From Christensenella sp. UBA1750 (lineage in GTDB: Bacteria; Bacillota; Clostridia; Christensenellales; UBA1750), in NCBI GenBank assembly GCA_002315655.1, contig DCHO01000082.1:42068-91064 (forward strand): a stretch of 48,997 nucleotides of DNA, given 5' to 3'. The notes under the pieces were generated by a model. It saw only the letters and a list, made by a program, of their open reading frames with translations. It made no database searches and had not been told where the DNA came from. Shown one piece after another: positions 1 through 7,565 of this stretch. The position numbers and the translations under genes are program-made. Each line of letters starts with the position of its first letter. The stretch's first letter is position 1.

Positions 1-440
1 ACTACACCACGCTCTTTGAGCCAACCGCCACCGCCATCGAGGAAGCCGGACAGGGCTATATCTTAGAATCCGTGGGCAAATTGGCTGGCAAGGTGCCCTA
101 CACCTGCTATCAGGTCACAAAGTCAACACTTGCGCAGGATGAGGAAACCGTAACCAAATTCCTGAAAGCCATTGCAAGGGCGCAGGAATACCTGTCCACC
201 GGCAAACCCCAAGAGCTTGCGCACCTGCTTGCACCACAGTTTTCCGACACCTCGGAGGAACAGCTTATCAAAGTCATTGAGCGGTATCGGGAGATCGGCG
301 CCTTTGCTGAAACGCCGGTGCTGACGCAGGAAAGCTACGAACGGCTGCTGGACATCATGGAGAGCGCGGGAGAGCTGACCCAGCGCACACCCTTTGATAA
401 AATCATCGACAATTCCATCGCGGAAAAGGTCATGCAATAG
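1..440 (+). CDS. ABC transporter substrate-binding protein, NMT1/THI5-like (3' part only)
   Basis: This is the C-terminal part (about 145 residues, reading frame starting at base 3) of a periplasmic-type binding protein; the 5' end lies outside the window. The fragment opens with YTTLFEPTATAIEEAG and continues with a GKLAGKVPYTCY stretch, which is typical of the C-terminal lobe of SsuA/ThiY/TauA-like solute receptors. The rest is helical, rich in Glu and Lys, and ends at TAG 438-440. Such lipoproteins deliver small organic ligands (sulfonates, pyrimidine precursors, nitrate and others) to an ABC permease. The ligand cannot be told from this fragment, and the permease and ATPase genes, if present, lie upstream. 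A terminator follows directly, so this is the last gene of its unit. Confidence 0.8.
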   Translation, partial: YTTLFEPTATAIEEAGQGYILESVGKLAGKVPYTCYQVTKSTLAQDEETVTKFLKAIARAQEYLSTGKPQELAHLLAPQFSDTSEEQLIKVIERYREIGAFAETPVLTQESYERLLDIMESAGELTQRTPFDKIIDNSIAEKVMQ

Positions 441-446
441 TTTTGA

Positions 447-480
447 AATGCTCCGATGCTGCCGTCGGAGCATTTTGTTA
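447..480 (+). terminator. Rho-independent terminator after the ABC substrate-binding gene
   Basis: A nine-base perfect stem, ATGCTCCGA (448-456) with TCGGAGCAT (465-473), is followed by TTTGTT. It lies seven bases after the stop codon of the binding protein. Confidence 0.85.
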
Positions 481-509
481 TGGAAAAATCTTGTATTCTT
501 TGGTATGAT
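481..509 (+). promoter_or_regulatory. Possible sigma-A promoter of the esterase gene
   Basis: TGGAAA (481-486), a 17-base spacer and TATGAT (504-509). The -10 is preceded directly by TGG, an extended -10 arrangement. The -35 matches consensus in four of six positions. Confidence 0.45.
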
Positions 510-537
510 AAGGAAAAAGAGCTGCGGGGGAACGCTT

Positions 538-1257
538 ATGAAGGGAACCATTGAACATTTTTGTATTGGAGAAAACACCGTAACGGTCTATTGCCCGCCG
601 AATTTTCATAAGGTGCGATTGCCTGTGCTCTATCTGAATCAGTCCCACGCAAGCGACTGGGACAGCTGGCTTCCGAGTTTAGAGCGCAGCATGATAAAGG
701 AACAGTGCCAGAAGGCGTATCTTGTCACCTTGGAGCCGACGAGTTGGGGCAAGGATTTTTCCCCGTGGCCGGCAAAGGGGCTGCATGAGGGCGACGCGCC
801 CTTTGAGGGATGTGCCGATGCGCGGATTCACCTGCTCACGGATGTGGTGAAGCCCGAGATTGACAGCCGCTTTTCCACCCTTCCCGACCCCGCAAGCACG
901 GGCATTTTCGGCTATTCCTTAGGCGGGCTTGCGGCGATTTACGCCCCGCTCATCTCTCCCTGTTTCGGGCGCATCGGTGCGCTGTCGGCCTCACTGTGGT
1001 ATGAGGGCTTCATGGACTACCTGCGCACCCACGATTTTCTCTCCCCCGCCAAGGTCTATCTTTCTTTAGGCTCCAAGGAGGAAAAGACGCGGCATCCCTT
1101 AATGTGCACCATCGGGGACTGCTACCGGGAGACCGAGCAGCTTCTCAAGTCCCGCTTGGGGGAAAGCAGCGTGCAATTCGACCTGCATCCCGGCGGGCAC
1201 GGCACGGAGGTGGACAGGCGCATCCTCACGGGGCTTCTCTGGCTGCTTCGCCCATAA
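538..1257 (+). CDS. Alpha/beta hydrolase, putative esterase (esterase D/FrsA-like)
   Basis: A 239-residue cytoplasmic alpha/beta hydrolase. The nucleophile elbow GYSLGG puts the catalytic Ser near residue 127, and HGTEVD near residue 221 is the likely catalytic His region. The sequence around LEPTSWGKDFSPWPAK resembles the putative-esterase family (enterochelin esterase/esterase D-like). The start is ATG 538, because GGGGGAA lies just before it; the open frame extends upstream to 394 but would overlap the preceding gene and the terminator. It has its own terminator upstream and an extended -10 element, so it is probably transcribed alone. The substrate is unknown; acyl esters of small molecules are usual for this family. 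Confidence 0.75.
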   Translation: MKGTIEHFCIGENTVTVYCPPNFHKVRLPVLYLNQSHASDWDSWLPSLERSMIKEQCQKAYLVTLEPTSWGKDFSPWPAKGLHEGDAPFEGCADARIHLLTDVVKPEIDSRFSTLPDPASTGIFGYSLGGLAAIYAPLISPCFGRIGALSASLWYEGFMDYLRTHDFLSPAKVYLSLGSKEEKTRHPLMCTIGDCYRETEQLLKSRLGESSVQFDLHPGGHGTEVDRRILTGLLWLLRP

Positions 1258-1285
1258 TTCCTTCCACATATTCACAAAAAATTCT

Positions 1286-1314
1286 TTGTTTACCCCTGAT
1301 GTTTATGCTATACT
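1286..1314 (+). promoter_or_regulatory. Sigma-A promoter of the M20-to-ArsR gene run
   Basis: TTGTTT (1286-1291), a 17-base spacer and TATACT (1309-1314), with TGC directly before the -10 (extended -10). It lies 45 bases before the M20 start codon and is probably the main promoter for the plus-strand run that follows. Confidence 0.75.
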
Positions 1315-1359
1315 GTATGTGTAGAAATATGCGAGCTTATCGCAGGCAAGGAAAACCTT

Positions 1360-2493
1360 ATGAACGACAATGAACTTTTGACGATATTGACCACGCATCG
1401 GCGGTTTCTGCACGCCGTCCCGGAGATCGGGAACAGCGAGTTCAAGACCTCCGCTTACCTAAAAGAGCAGTTGGAAAAGACCTGCCCGGATGCTTTGGAA
1501 TCACTGGACGGCACCGGGATCAAATGCGTCTATTTATCTTCCGACAAAAACGCCAAGACCTACGGCTTTCGTTCGGACATTGACGCGCTTCCCATCGAGG
1601 AAAAGAGCATCTGCCCGATTCATTCCGAACACGCGGGCATGATGCACGCCTGCGGACACGACGGGCACATGGCGACCCTGCTCACCTTTGCTTCCATCGT
1701 GGGGCAGAAAAAGCGGGAAGGCACGCTGAAACACAATATTATGCTGCTCTTTCAACCCGCCGAGGAGACCACCGGCGGTGCGTTGCCAATGATCCAGCAG
1801 GGCGCCTTGGAGCATCCCCATGTGGACTATATGTTCGGGATGCACGTCATGCCGCACGTTGCAAAGGGCAGCATTGCCCTATCCCCCGGGGATGTGATGG
1901 CGAGCAACAATTACATCATCCTGCACTTTCACGGCAAGTCCGCCCATGGCGCACAGCCCCACAACGGATGCGATGCCGCCGGAGCGATGGCCTCCGCCTA
2001 TGTTGCCCTGCAAGGCTACTTGACACACGCCGTGCCCGCTTCGGAATCCGCCGTGCTCACTTTCGGCAAAATGAACGCCGGAACCCAGCGCAACATCGTG
2101 GCGGCGGAAGCGTCCATGGAAGGCATCCTGCGCACCTTCAACCGCGATTTACAAAAACAGCTCATTTCCGGAATCCGAGCGGTCTGCGAAAACACCGCCG
2201 CGTCCTTCGGAGTCACGGTCACGATGGAGACCGAGTGCGACTACGCAACCGTTCACAATGACGACAAGCTCTTTGCGGAATTTGCCGACTGCGTGCCGAA
2301 CCGTGTGGAACAAACACCCATCACCATCGCGGAGGACTATTCCTATTTCAGCACCTACCGCCCGTCGCTGTTCGCCTTCGTGGGCGTGGGTGACGAACTC
2401 CGCCGTTCCGCTCTGCACACGAACACCTTTGATTTGGACGAAGCGGCGCTGCTTCCCGCGGTTCACACCTACACAAACATTATCGAACAATAA
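1360..2493 (+). CDS. M20 family metallopeptidase/amidohydrolase
   Basis: A 377-residue dizinc amidohydrolase of the M20D type (hippurate hydrolase, IAA-amino acid hydrolase, N-acetyldiaminopimelate deacetylase group). Metal-ligand motifs are in order: MHACGHDGH (Cys98, His100), QPAEETTGG (Glu135/Glu136), GMHVMPH (His162) and AEDYSYF in the C-terminal part. A lid domain lies between about residues 175 and 285. These enzymes cleave acyl groups from N-acylated amino acids or related amides. ATG 1360 is preceded by AAGGAAAA. The exact substrate cannot be read from the sequence; the neighbours (a membrane protein and a methyltransferase) do not point to a lysine-biosynthesis role. Confidence 0.85.
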   Translation: MNDNELLTILTTHRRFLHAVPEIGNSEFKTSAYLKEQLEKTCPDALESLDGTGIKCVYLSSDKNAKTYGFRSDIDALPIEEKSICPIHSEHAGMMHACGHDGHMATLLTFASIVGQKKREGTLKHNIMLLFQPAEETTGGALPMIQQGALEHPHVDYMFGMHVMPHVAKGSIALSPGDVMASNNYIILHFHGKSAHGAQPHNGCDAAGAMASAYVALQGYLTHAVPASESAVLTFGKMNAGTQRNIVAAEASMEGILRTFNRDLQKQLISGIRAVCENTAASFGVTVTMETECDYATVHNDDKLFAEFADCVPNRVEQTPITIAEDYSYFSTYRPSLFAFVGVGDELRRSALHTNTFDLDEAALLPAVHTYTNIIEQ

Positions 2494-2508
2494 GGAGGAC
2501 ACAGAAAA

Positions 2509-3462
2509 ATGGGTCTTTTCGGAGGGAATTACAACAAAAACCGCCCCGACTACACGACGGATATGCTGCCCAAGAACCGCTTCCAGCTGTTCTTTGAGAT
2601 GCTCAAGCTCAACCTTTTCAATCTGATCAAGGCAAACCTGATGTATCTCATGTTCTGTGTGCCCTTCTGGATCAATCTGGTGCTGCACCTGACTGTGTTC
2701 ATCCGGGATTATGGAGAAAATCCCAAAGGCTTTATCTCCGACGGGTATCTGTTCCTGTTCCTGCTTTTCACCGGGATCACGTTCCTGATCTCCTCTCCCG
2801 CAAAGGCGGCGCTCAAATACGTCACCCGCAACTATTCCCGGGACGATCATGTCTGGCTGTGGTCGGACTTCTTTGCCGCCATCCGCGTCAACTGGAAACA
2901 GGCGTTAGGGATGGGCGTGCTCAACGGCGTGTGCCTGCTGCTCTTTGCCATGGGCGCGAACTTCTATTCCAACATGGCCGTACAGTCCGGCTCCTATGTG
3001 TACTTAATCGCCCTGTTCATGCTGCTCATGCTGGGGCTTATTTACCTGATGCTCAACCTCTACGTCTGGCCAATGATGGTCACTTATGACCTTCCCTTTA
3101 AGGAGCTGCTCAAAAACTCCTTCGTGCTGGCGGTCGGCCGTCTGCCGCTCTCCATCCTCTTTGGACTTTTACAGATTCTTCCCGCCGTCATTTCCGTTTT
3201 CTTCCTGCCCGCCATGCTGTGGTATCTGCTGATCGGCTACTCCTTCGCCTCCTTCATCGGCTGCTCTTACACCAACGCCGCCTTTGACAAATACTTCAAT
3301 CCCCGCATTGAAGGCGCAGAGGTTGGAAAGGGAATGCAGAAGCCCGAAGAAGACGATGAGGACGAACCGCAGGAAGAAAGCAAGCCCTCCCGCGGTCTCT
3401 TCGGACGCAAGAAAAAGGATGAAGACTTGGAAGACTTAGACCCTGACGAGGACGACGAATAA
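2509..3462 (+). CDS. YesL-like (DUF624) integral membrane protein with acidic tail
   Basis: A 317-residue polytopic membrane protein with about six hydrophobic segments between residues 30 and 255. The N-terminal pattern FFEMLKLNLFNLIKANLMY and the central loop resemble DUF624/YesL proteins, which often sit near carbohydrate transport genes and have no settled function. The last 50 or so residues form a very acidic tail of Asp/Glu runs broken by a basic patch (SRGLFGRKKKDED), presumably cytoplasmic. ATG 2509 has a GGAGG 10 bases upstream. The next gene overlaps its stop by one base (TAATG), so the two are translationally coupled. Confidence 0.7.
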   Translation: MGLFGGNYNKNRPDYTTDMLPKNRFQLFFEMLKLNLFNLIKANLMYLMFCVPFWINLVLHLTVFIRDYGENPKGFISDGYLFLFLLFTGITFLISSPAKAALKYVTRNYSRDDHVWLWSDFFAAIRVNWKQALGMGVLNGVCLLLFAMGANFYSNMAVQSGSYVYLIALFMLLMLGLIYLMLNLYVWPMMVTYDLPFKELLKNSFVLAVGRLPLSILFGLLQILPAVISVFFLPAMLWYLLIGYSFASFIGCSYTNAAFDKYFNPRIEGAEVGKGMQKPEEDDEDEPQEESKPSRGLFGRKKKDEDLEDLDPDEDDE

Positions 3463-4205
3463 TGGCTGCCTATTGCGACTTTGCCGCGCTCTATGACACG
3501 CTGATGGACGATGTGGATTACGACGCATGGGCACGGCATTATGCGGAGCTGCTCTCCCCCGCACCGAAATCCCGCATCTTTGAATTGGGCTGCGGCACTG
3601 GAAACCTCACAATGAAGCTGGCCAAAATGGGCTTTGACCTTGTTGGAACGGACTTATCCCCCGAAATGATCGCCTTTGCCCAGGAAAAGGCGCGAAAAGC
3701 GGGTCTACACCCGCAGTTTGCCGTGCAGGACATGACAAGGTTTACATCTCCCCGCAAAGTCCCTTCCATCTTTTGCAGCTGTGACGGCATCAACTACTTA
3801 ACAACCCTTTCGCAGGTCAAATCCTGCTTTTTCCGTGTTTTTGAGAACCTGAAACCCGGCGGCACCTTTGCCTTTGACATTTCCACACCACACAAGCTGA
3901 AAAGCATGGCGGGGCAGATGTACGGCGAAGACCGAGAAAACGTGACCTATCTTTGGCTCAACGAGGAAAAGGGCGATCTGCTGGAAATGAACCTCACTTT
4001 CTTCGTGAAGCAGGAAAACGGTCTGTATAAACGCTTTTCAGAGCGGCATTTACAGCGGATGCACAAGCCGGAAGAACTTCTGCAACTGCTCTCCGAGGCG
4101 GGCTTTGCCGACTGCAAAGCCTATTCGGAATATACCCTGAACCCGTGGACGGAGACCGATGACCGCATCCACTTTACGGCAAAGAAACCCCAAATCTCTC
4201 TGTAA
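3462..4205 (+). CDS. Class I SAM-dependent methyltransferase
   Basis: A 247-residue Rossmann-fold methyltransferase. SAM-binding motif I is RIFELGCGTGNL near residues 39-49; motif II (GTDLSPEMIAFA) and the motif III/IV area (FCSCDGINYLT) follow at the expected spacing. The overall form matches the YqeM/Methyltransf_25 type group of small-molecule or tRNA-linked enzymes; the acceptor is unknown. Its ATG shares a base with the stop of the YesL-like gene, which implies coupled translation. Hsp33 follows within a few bases. Confidence 0.8.
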   Translation: MAAYCDFAALYDTLMDDVDYDAWARHYAELLSPAPKSRIFELGCGTGNLTMKLAKMGFDLVGTDLSPEMIAFAQEKARKAGLHPQFAVQDMTRFTSPRKVPSIFCSCDGINYLTTLSQVKSCFFRVFENLKPGGTFAFDISTPHKLKSMAGQMYGEDRENVTYLWLNEEKGDLLEMNLTFFVKQENGLYKRFSERHLQRMHKPEELLQLLSEAGFADCKAYSEYTLNPWTETDDRIHFTAKKPQISL

Positions 4206-4216
4206 GGATGACAAAA

Positions 4217-5110
4217 ATGGACGAAATCTTACATATTTCTTTAGAAGGCGGGCAGGCGCGTGCACTTGTCGCCGTAACCACTTCCCTTGTAGAACAGGCG
4301 CGGGAGACCCATTCCTGCTCCGTCACCGCCTCCGCCGCGTTAGGGCGGGCACTGACCGGCTCCGTGATGATGGGCGTGATGATGAAGAACGCCGACGACA
4401 GACTGACCGTCACCATGAACGGCGGCGGCCCCATCGGACAGGTGGTGTGCACCGCCTACGCAAACGGTACCGTGAAGGGCTATGTGGACAATCCCGAAAT
4501 CGAACTTCCCCGCAAGGTGAACGGAAAACTGGATGTGGGTGCCGCCGTGGGCAAAAACGGACACATCACCGTGGTGCGCGACCTTGGCCTGAAAGAACCT
4601 TATGTCGGGCGCACCCGCATGGTTTCCGGCGAGATCGCCGAGGATTTTGCCTTCTACCTCACGGTTTCCGAGCAGACGCCGTCTTTGGTATCCTTGGGCG
4701 TGATGGTGGAAAAGGGTCATGTGGTGGGCGCGGGCGGCGTGCTCATTCAGCCCATGCCGGATTGCACCGAGGAAGTGCTGGAAAAGCTGGAAGCCTTAAC
4801 CGCATCGCTTTCCGGCGTGTCCACTATGGTGCATGAGGTGAAAAACGCCGAAACGCTGGCCGCAAAAACGCTTTCCTCCTTGGATTACGAGATTCTCAAC
4901 CGTTCCGTGCCCGTCTATCAGTGCGACTGCTCCCGCGACCGCATCGAGCGGGTGCTGCTCTCCATGGGCGAAGTGGAGATCATGGACATGGTGAAGTCCC
5001 AGCACGGCGCACAGGTCTCCTGCCACTTCTGCAACAAACAGTACGATTTTTCCGAAAACGATCTATTGCGTCTCATCCGCGAGGGCAAAGCTGCCCCGAA
5101 GGGAGAATGA
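4217..5110 (+). CDS. hslO: 33 kDa redox-regulated chaperone Hsp33
   Basis: Hsp33 is a cytosolic holdase that is switched on when its zinc-binding cysteines are oxidised. Here the C-terminal switch is intact: CDC (Cys236, Cys238) and CHFC (Cys269, Cys272) in a CXC-X30-CXXC arrangement. The N-terminal core contains the family stretches VTTSLVEQARETH, GGGPIGQ and GMMV-type turns. Length (297 residues) is normal. An in-frame ATG also exists at 4208, but TAAGG at 4203-4207 abuts it, while it is nine bases from ATG 4217, so 4217 is preferred. A CadC-like ArsR regulator starts three bases after its stop, which links the chaperone to thiol or metal stress. Confidence 0.95.
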   Translation: MDEILHISLEGGQARALVAVTTSLVEQARETHSCSVTASAALGRALTGSVMMGVMMKNADDRLTVTMNGGGPIGQVVCTAYANGTVKGYVDNPEIELPRKVNGKLDVGAAVGKNGHITVVRDLGLKEPYVGRTRMVSGEIAEDFAFYLTVSEQTPSLVSLGVMVEKGHVVGAGGVLIQPMPDCTEEVLEKLEALTASLSGVSTMVHEVKNAETLAAKTLSSLDYEILNRSVPVYQCDCSRDRIERVLLSMGEVEIMDMVKSQHGAQVSCHFCNKQYDFSENDLLRLIREGKAAPKGE

Positions 5111-5113
5111 TTT

Positions 5114-5497
5114 ATGGCCTACGAACCCGAATTTGAAAAACTGGATCAGGAATGCTGCTGTGATTCCACGGAGCTGCACCCCGACGCCATTTCCCACGCC
5201 CGCGCCCTGCTGCTCACCGATGAGGACACCATCTTTTCCCTCTCCGAGCTTTTCAAGGTGCTCTCCGACCCCACGCGCATCCGCATCCTGCAGGTGCTGC
5301 ACGACACGCGGCTTTGCGTCTGCGACATTGCGGAAACCTTGGGGATGACCCAATCCGCCATCTCTCACCAGCTACGCATCCTACGGCAGGCGCGTCTTGT
5401 CCGCGCCCAGCGGGAAGGCCGCTCGATCTTCTATGTTCTTGCGGATGACCATGTGACTACCATGTTTGATATGGGACTTGCGCACGTTTCGGAATAG
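5114..5497 (+). CDS. ArsR/SmtB family metal-responsive regulator, CadC-like
   Basis: A 127-residue winged-helix repressor. The DNA-binding region is TLGMTQSAISHQLRILR followed by the wing EGRSIFYVL. Metal-site residues resemble CadC: the N-terminal ECCCDS (Cys14-16) and LCVCD (Cys68, Cys70) in the helix that carries the alpha3N site of CadC and ArsR. Family members release DNA on binding Cd, Pb, Zn or As(III). No efflux pump or reductase gene is adjacent; the neighbours are hslO upstream and an exported protein downstream, both on the same strand, so its target may be elsewhere or may be this operon. ATG 5114 has GGGAG upstream. Confidence 0.88.
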   Translation: MAYEPEFEKLDQECCCDSTELHPDAISHARALLLTDEDTIFSLSELFKVLSDPTRIRILQVLHDTRLCVCDIAETLGMTQSAISHQLRILRQARLVRAQREGRSIFYVLADDHVTTMFDMGLAHVSE

Positions 5498-5524
5498 GTA
5501 AAATAACGGCAAAAGAGGAAGTTT

Positions 5525-6250
5525 ATGTTCACCAAGGTCAGACTTTTTGTCGTGCTTCTCTCCATTTTGAGCACGCTGAACCTCTCCTTTGCAGATACAT
5601 TCACCCTTCCCACCTGTGATATACAGGTGACGATCCCGGAGGGCTGGGTCTATCTGACGCAGGATGAAAAGGTATTGGCAGAAAAAGCAGAAGCTTTCGG
5701 GCAGACCCCGGAAAGTGCTATGGCCTTTCTCAGTGAAAACGGGTATCAGATCTACCTGTATAATGAGGAATCCCATGCGCAACTCTATATCGCAGTTCTG
5801 GATTCGCCTTATGCGGAAAGCATGGGGGCGATCTCCGACATGAGCGGGGAGCATCGGCAGCTCCTGTACGATCTGCTGCTGGGCAATTATCCCGGCTGGA
5901 CGAACGACAGCGGCATGGGCGTATATGTTTCCCGGGACATGACTTACCTGACCACCACGATGCACTACGGCAGCGAGGACAATCGCACGGACGACCGGCA
6001 GCTTTTCACCTTCTGGGGCAGTAAAGCCGTCTATATCGACCTTTATGTCCCCCATGCGTACATGACGGAGCAGCTGGTCAGCGAAGAAAATCAATTTGTG
6101 GACAGCATCGTTTACAACATTTCGGCAAGACAGGCTGCCGGCAAAGTGCAGGTCTACAAATTCGGCATGATCTTCATGCTCTATCAGTTCGGCATCATCG
6201 CCATAGGTCTTGCCATGGTTGCCTTCTTACGGTTCCGAAAATTGGCATAA
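5525..6250 (+). CDS. Exported, C-terminally anchored protein of unknown function
   Basis: A 241-residue protein that is not recognised. It has a clear signal peptide (residues 1-23, hydrophobic LFVVLLSILSTLNLSFA) and one C-terminal membrane span (about 213-235) followed by a short basic end, so the 190-residue middle domain is predicted outside the cytoplasm. The domain opens with IQVTIPEGWVYLTQD, the kind of strand seen in PsbP/DcrB-like ligand-binding folds; this resemblance is weak. It starts 27 bases after the ArsR stop, with AGAGGAAG before ATG 5525, and ends in front of a terminator. It may be the last gene of the hslO-arsR unit. Confidence 0.6.
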   Translation: MFTKVRLFVVLLSILSTLNLSFADTFTLPTCDIQVTIPEGWVYLTQDEKVLAEKAEAFGQTPESAMAFLSENGYQIYLYNEESHAQLYIAVLDSPYAESMGAISDMSGEHRQLLYDLLLGNYPGWTNDSGMGVYVSRDMTYLTTTMHYGSEDNRTDDRQLFTFWGSKAVYIDLYVPHAYMTEQLVSEENQFVDSIVYNISARQAAGKVQVYKFGMIFMLYQFGIIAIGLAMVAFLRFRKLA

Positions 6251-6266
6251 ATCAGCATTCTTTTGA

Positions 6267-6305
6267 AGCAGAAGTTCCGCATTGCAGGAAATTCTGCTTT
6301 TTTTC
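6267..6305 (+). terminator. Rho-independent terminator after the exported protein gene
   Basis: AGCAGAAGTTCC (6267-6278) pairs with GGAAATTCTGCT (6287-6298) with one mismatch, and a run of seven or more T follows. Confidence 0.85.
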
Positions 6306-6380
6306 TGTTCAAATGCAGGATAAATTCGTTATTTTGTAGAAATGTTATCAAAAGTCAAAAGCAAACAGGAGGCGGCGCAC

Positions 6381-7388
6381 ATGGAAGTCCGGGAAAGAAC
6401 AATCAAGTGGCATCGGATGATGCTCAGTCCCTATGCCTGTGATGATGAGACCCTCATCGGGCGTGAAGCTCCCATGGAGCCCGATCCGCTGCGCACGGAT
6501 TTCCAGCGTGACCGCGACCGCATCATCCACTGCAAGGCCTTCCGCCGCATGAAACACAAGACGCAATGCTTCTTGGCTCCCGAGGATGACCATTTCCGCA
6601 CGCGCCTTACGCACACCATGGAGGTCTCCCAGATTGCCCGCACCATATCCCGCGCCCTGTGCCTAAACGAAGATTTGACCGAAGCCATGGCCTTGGGGCA
6701 CGATTTGGGACACACGCCCTTCGGGCACATGGGCGAACGCATCTTGGATCGGCTGAATCCCGGCGGCTTCTCCCACGAAGCGCAGTCGCTGCGGGTGGTG
6801 GAAAAGTTAGAGCGCAACGGGCAGGGGCTGAACCTCACCGAAGCGGTGCGGGACGGCATTTTACAGCATCCCTCCCACGGGCATCCCAAGACGCTGGAAG
6901 GGCAGGTGCTCTCCCTCTCCGACCGCATTGCCTACATCAACCACGACATTGATGACGCCATCCGCGCCGGTGTGCTGCGGCTCGAAGAAATCCCCAAGGA
7001 ATATTTTGATGTCCTTGGCTACGGGCACGGCGAACGCATTGACACCATGATTTCCCACATTGTCTCTTTTTCCGAGGGCAAAAACGAGGTCGCCATGACC
7101 CCCGAGGTCTGGGAAGCCACAAACGGACTTCGCAATTTCATGTTTGAGCACGTTTACACCCGCCCGGTGGTTCAGAAGGAAGAAGAAAAAGCCGGGTATA
7201 TGCTGGAATCGCTGTACCTATACTATATGCACCACTATGACGAATTGCCGGAGGAATACTTATCCTATGCCGATTCGGACAGCATTTATCGCGTGATCTG
7301 CGACTATTTAGCCGGAATGACCGACAATTATGCCGTGCACAAGTTCTCCGAGCTCTTCATTCCGGGGCATGAGGTTCTGAAACATTAA
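6381..7388 (+). CDS. dgt: Deoxyguanosinetriphosphate triphosphohydrolase-like protein
   Basis: A 335-residue HD-domain enzyme that hydrolyses dNTPs to deoxynucleosides and triphosphate. The metal-binding HD signature is complete: THTMEVSQ (His78), GHDLGHTPFGH (His107, Asp108, plus His111 and His116) and SDRIAYINHDIDDA further on. Length fits the short bacterial dGTPase-like type. ATG 6381 is chosen because AGGAGG at 6367-6372 lies eight bases upstream; an earlier in-frame ATG at 6342 has no such site. The position upstream of dnaG and rpoD is a recurrent clostridial gene order and fits a role in nucleotide-pool balance for replication. Confidence 0.92.
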   Translation: MEVRERTIKWHRMMLSPYACDDETLIGREAPMEPDPLRTDFQRDRDRIIHCKAFRRMKHKTQCFLAPEDDHFRTRLTHTMEVSQIARTISRALCLNEDLTEAMALGHDLGHTPFGHMGERILDRLNPGGFSHEAQSLRVVEKLERNGQGLNLTEAVRDGILQHPSHGHPKTLEGQVLSLSDRIAYINHDIDDAIRAGVLRLEEIPKEYFDVLGYGHGERIDTMISHIVSFSEGKNEVAMTPEVWEATNGLRNFMFEHVYTRPVVQKEEEKAGYMLESLYLYYMHHYDELPEEYLSYADSDSIYRVICDYLAGMTDNYAVHKFSELFIPGHEVLKH

Positions 7389-7426
7389 GAAACTTTTTTC
7401 AGCAAAATAACGCGATAATTCAGGCA

Positions 7427-7449
7427 ATTATGCCATTTTCTTGCATAAT
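7427..7449. repeat. Inverted repeat between dgt and dnaG
   Basis: ATTATGC (7427-7433) and GCATAAT (7443-7449) form a perfect seven-base inverted repeat with a nine-base centre. No T run follows, so it is not a typical terminator; it could be an operator or an RNA hairpin in the dnaG leader. The rest of the 177-base gap shows only a small hairpin CGAAAC/GTTTCG near 7517-7531. Confidence 0.35.
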
Positions 7450-7565
7450 CAGACAGAAAAAAATTGATTTATGGCAGGATTTATGCAAGATGGGTCGAAT
7501 ATATCATAAGCCGAGACGAAACAGCGTTTCGGGATTTGCGGGACGAAATGATATGGAGGAAGGAA

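Noticed and set aside
2149..2850. A 233-codon minus-strand frame across the M20 and YesL-like genes
   Set aside because: It spans a gene boundary of two well-supported genes and has low-complexity composition.
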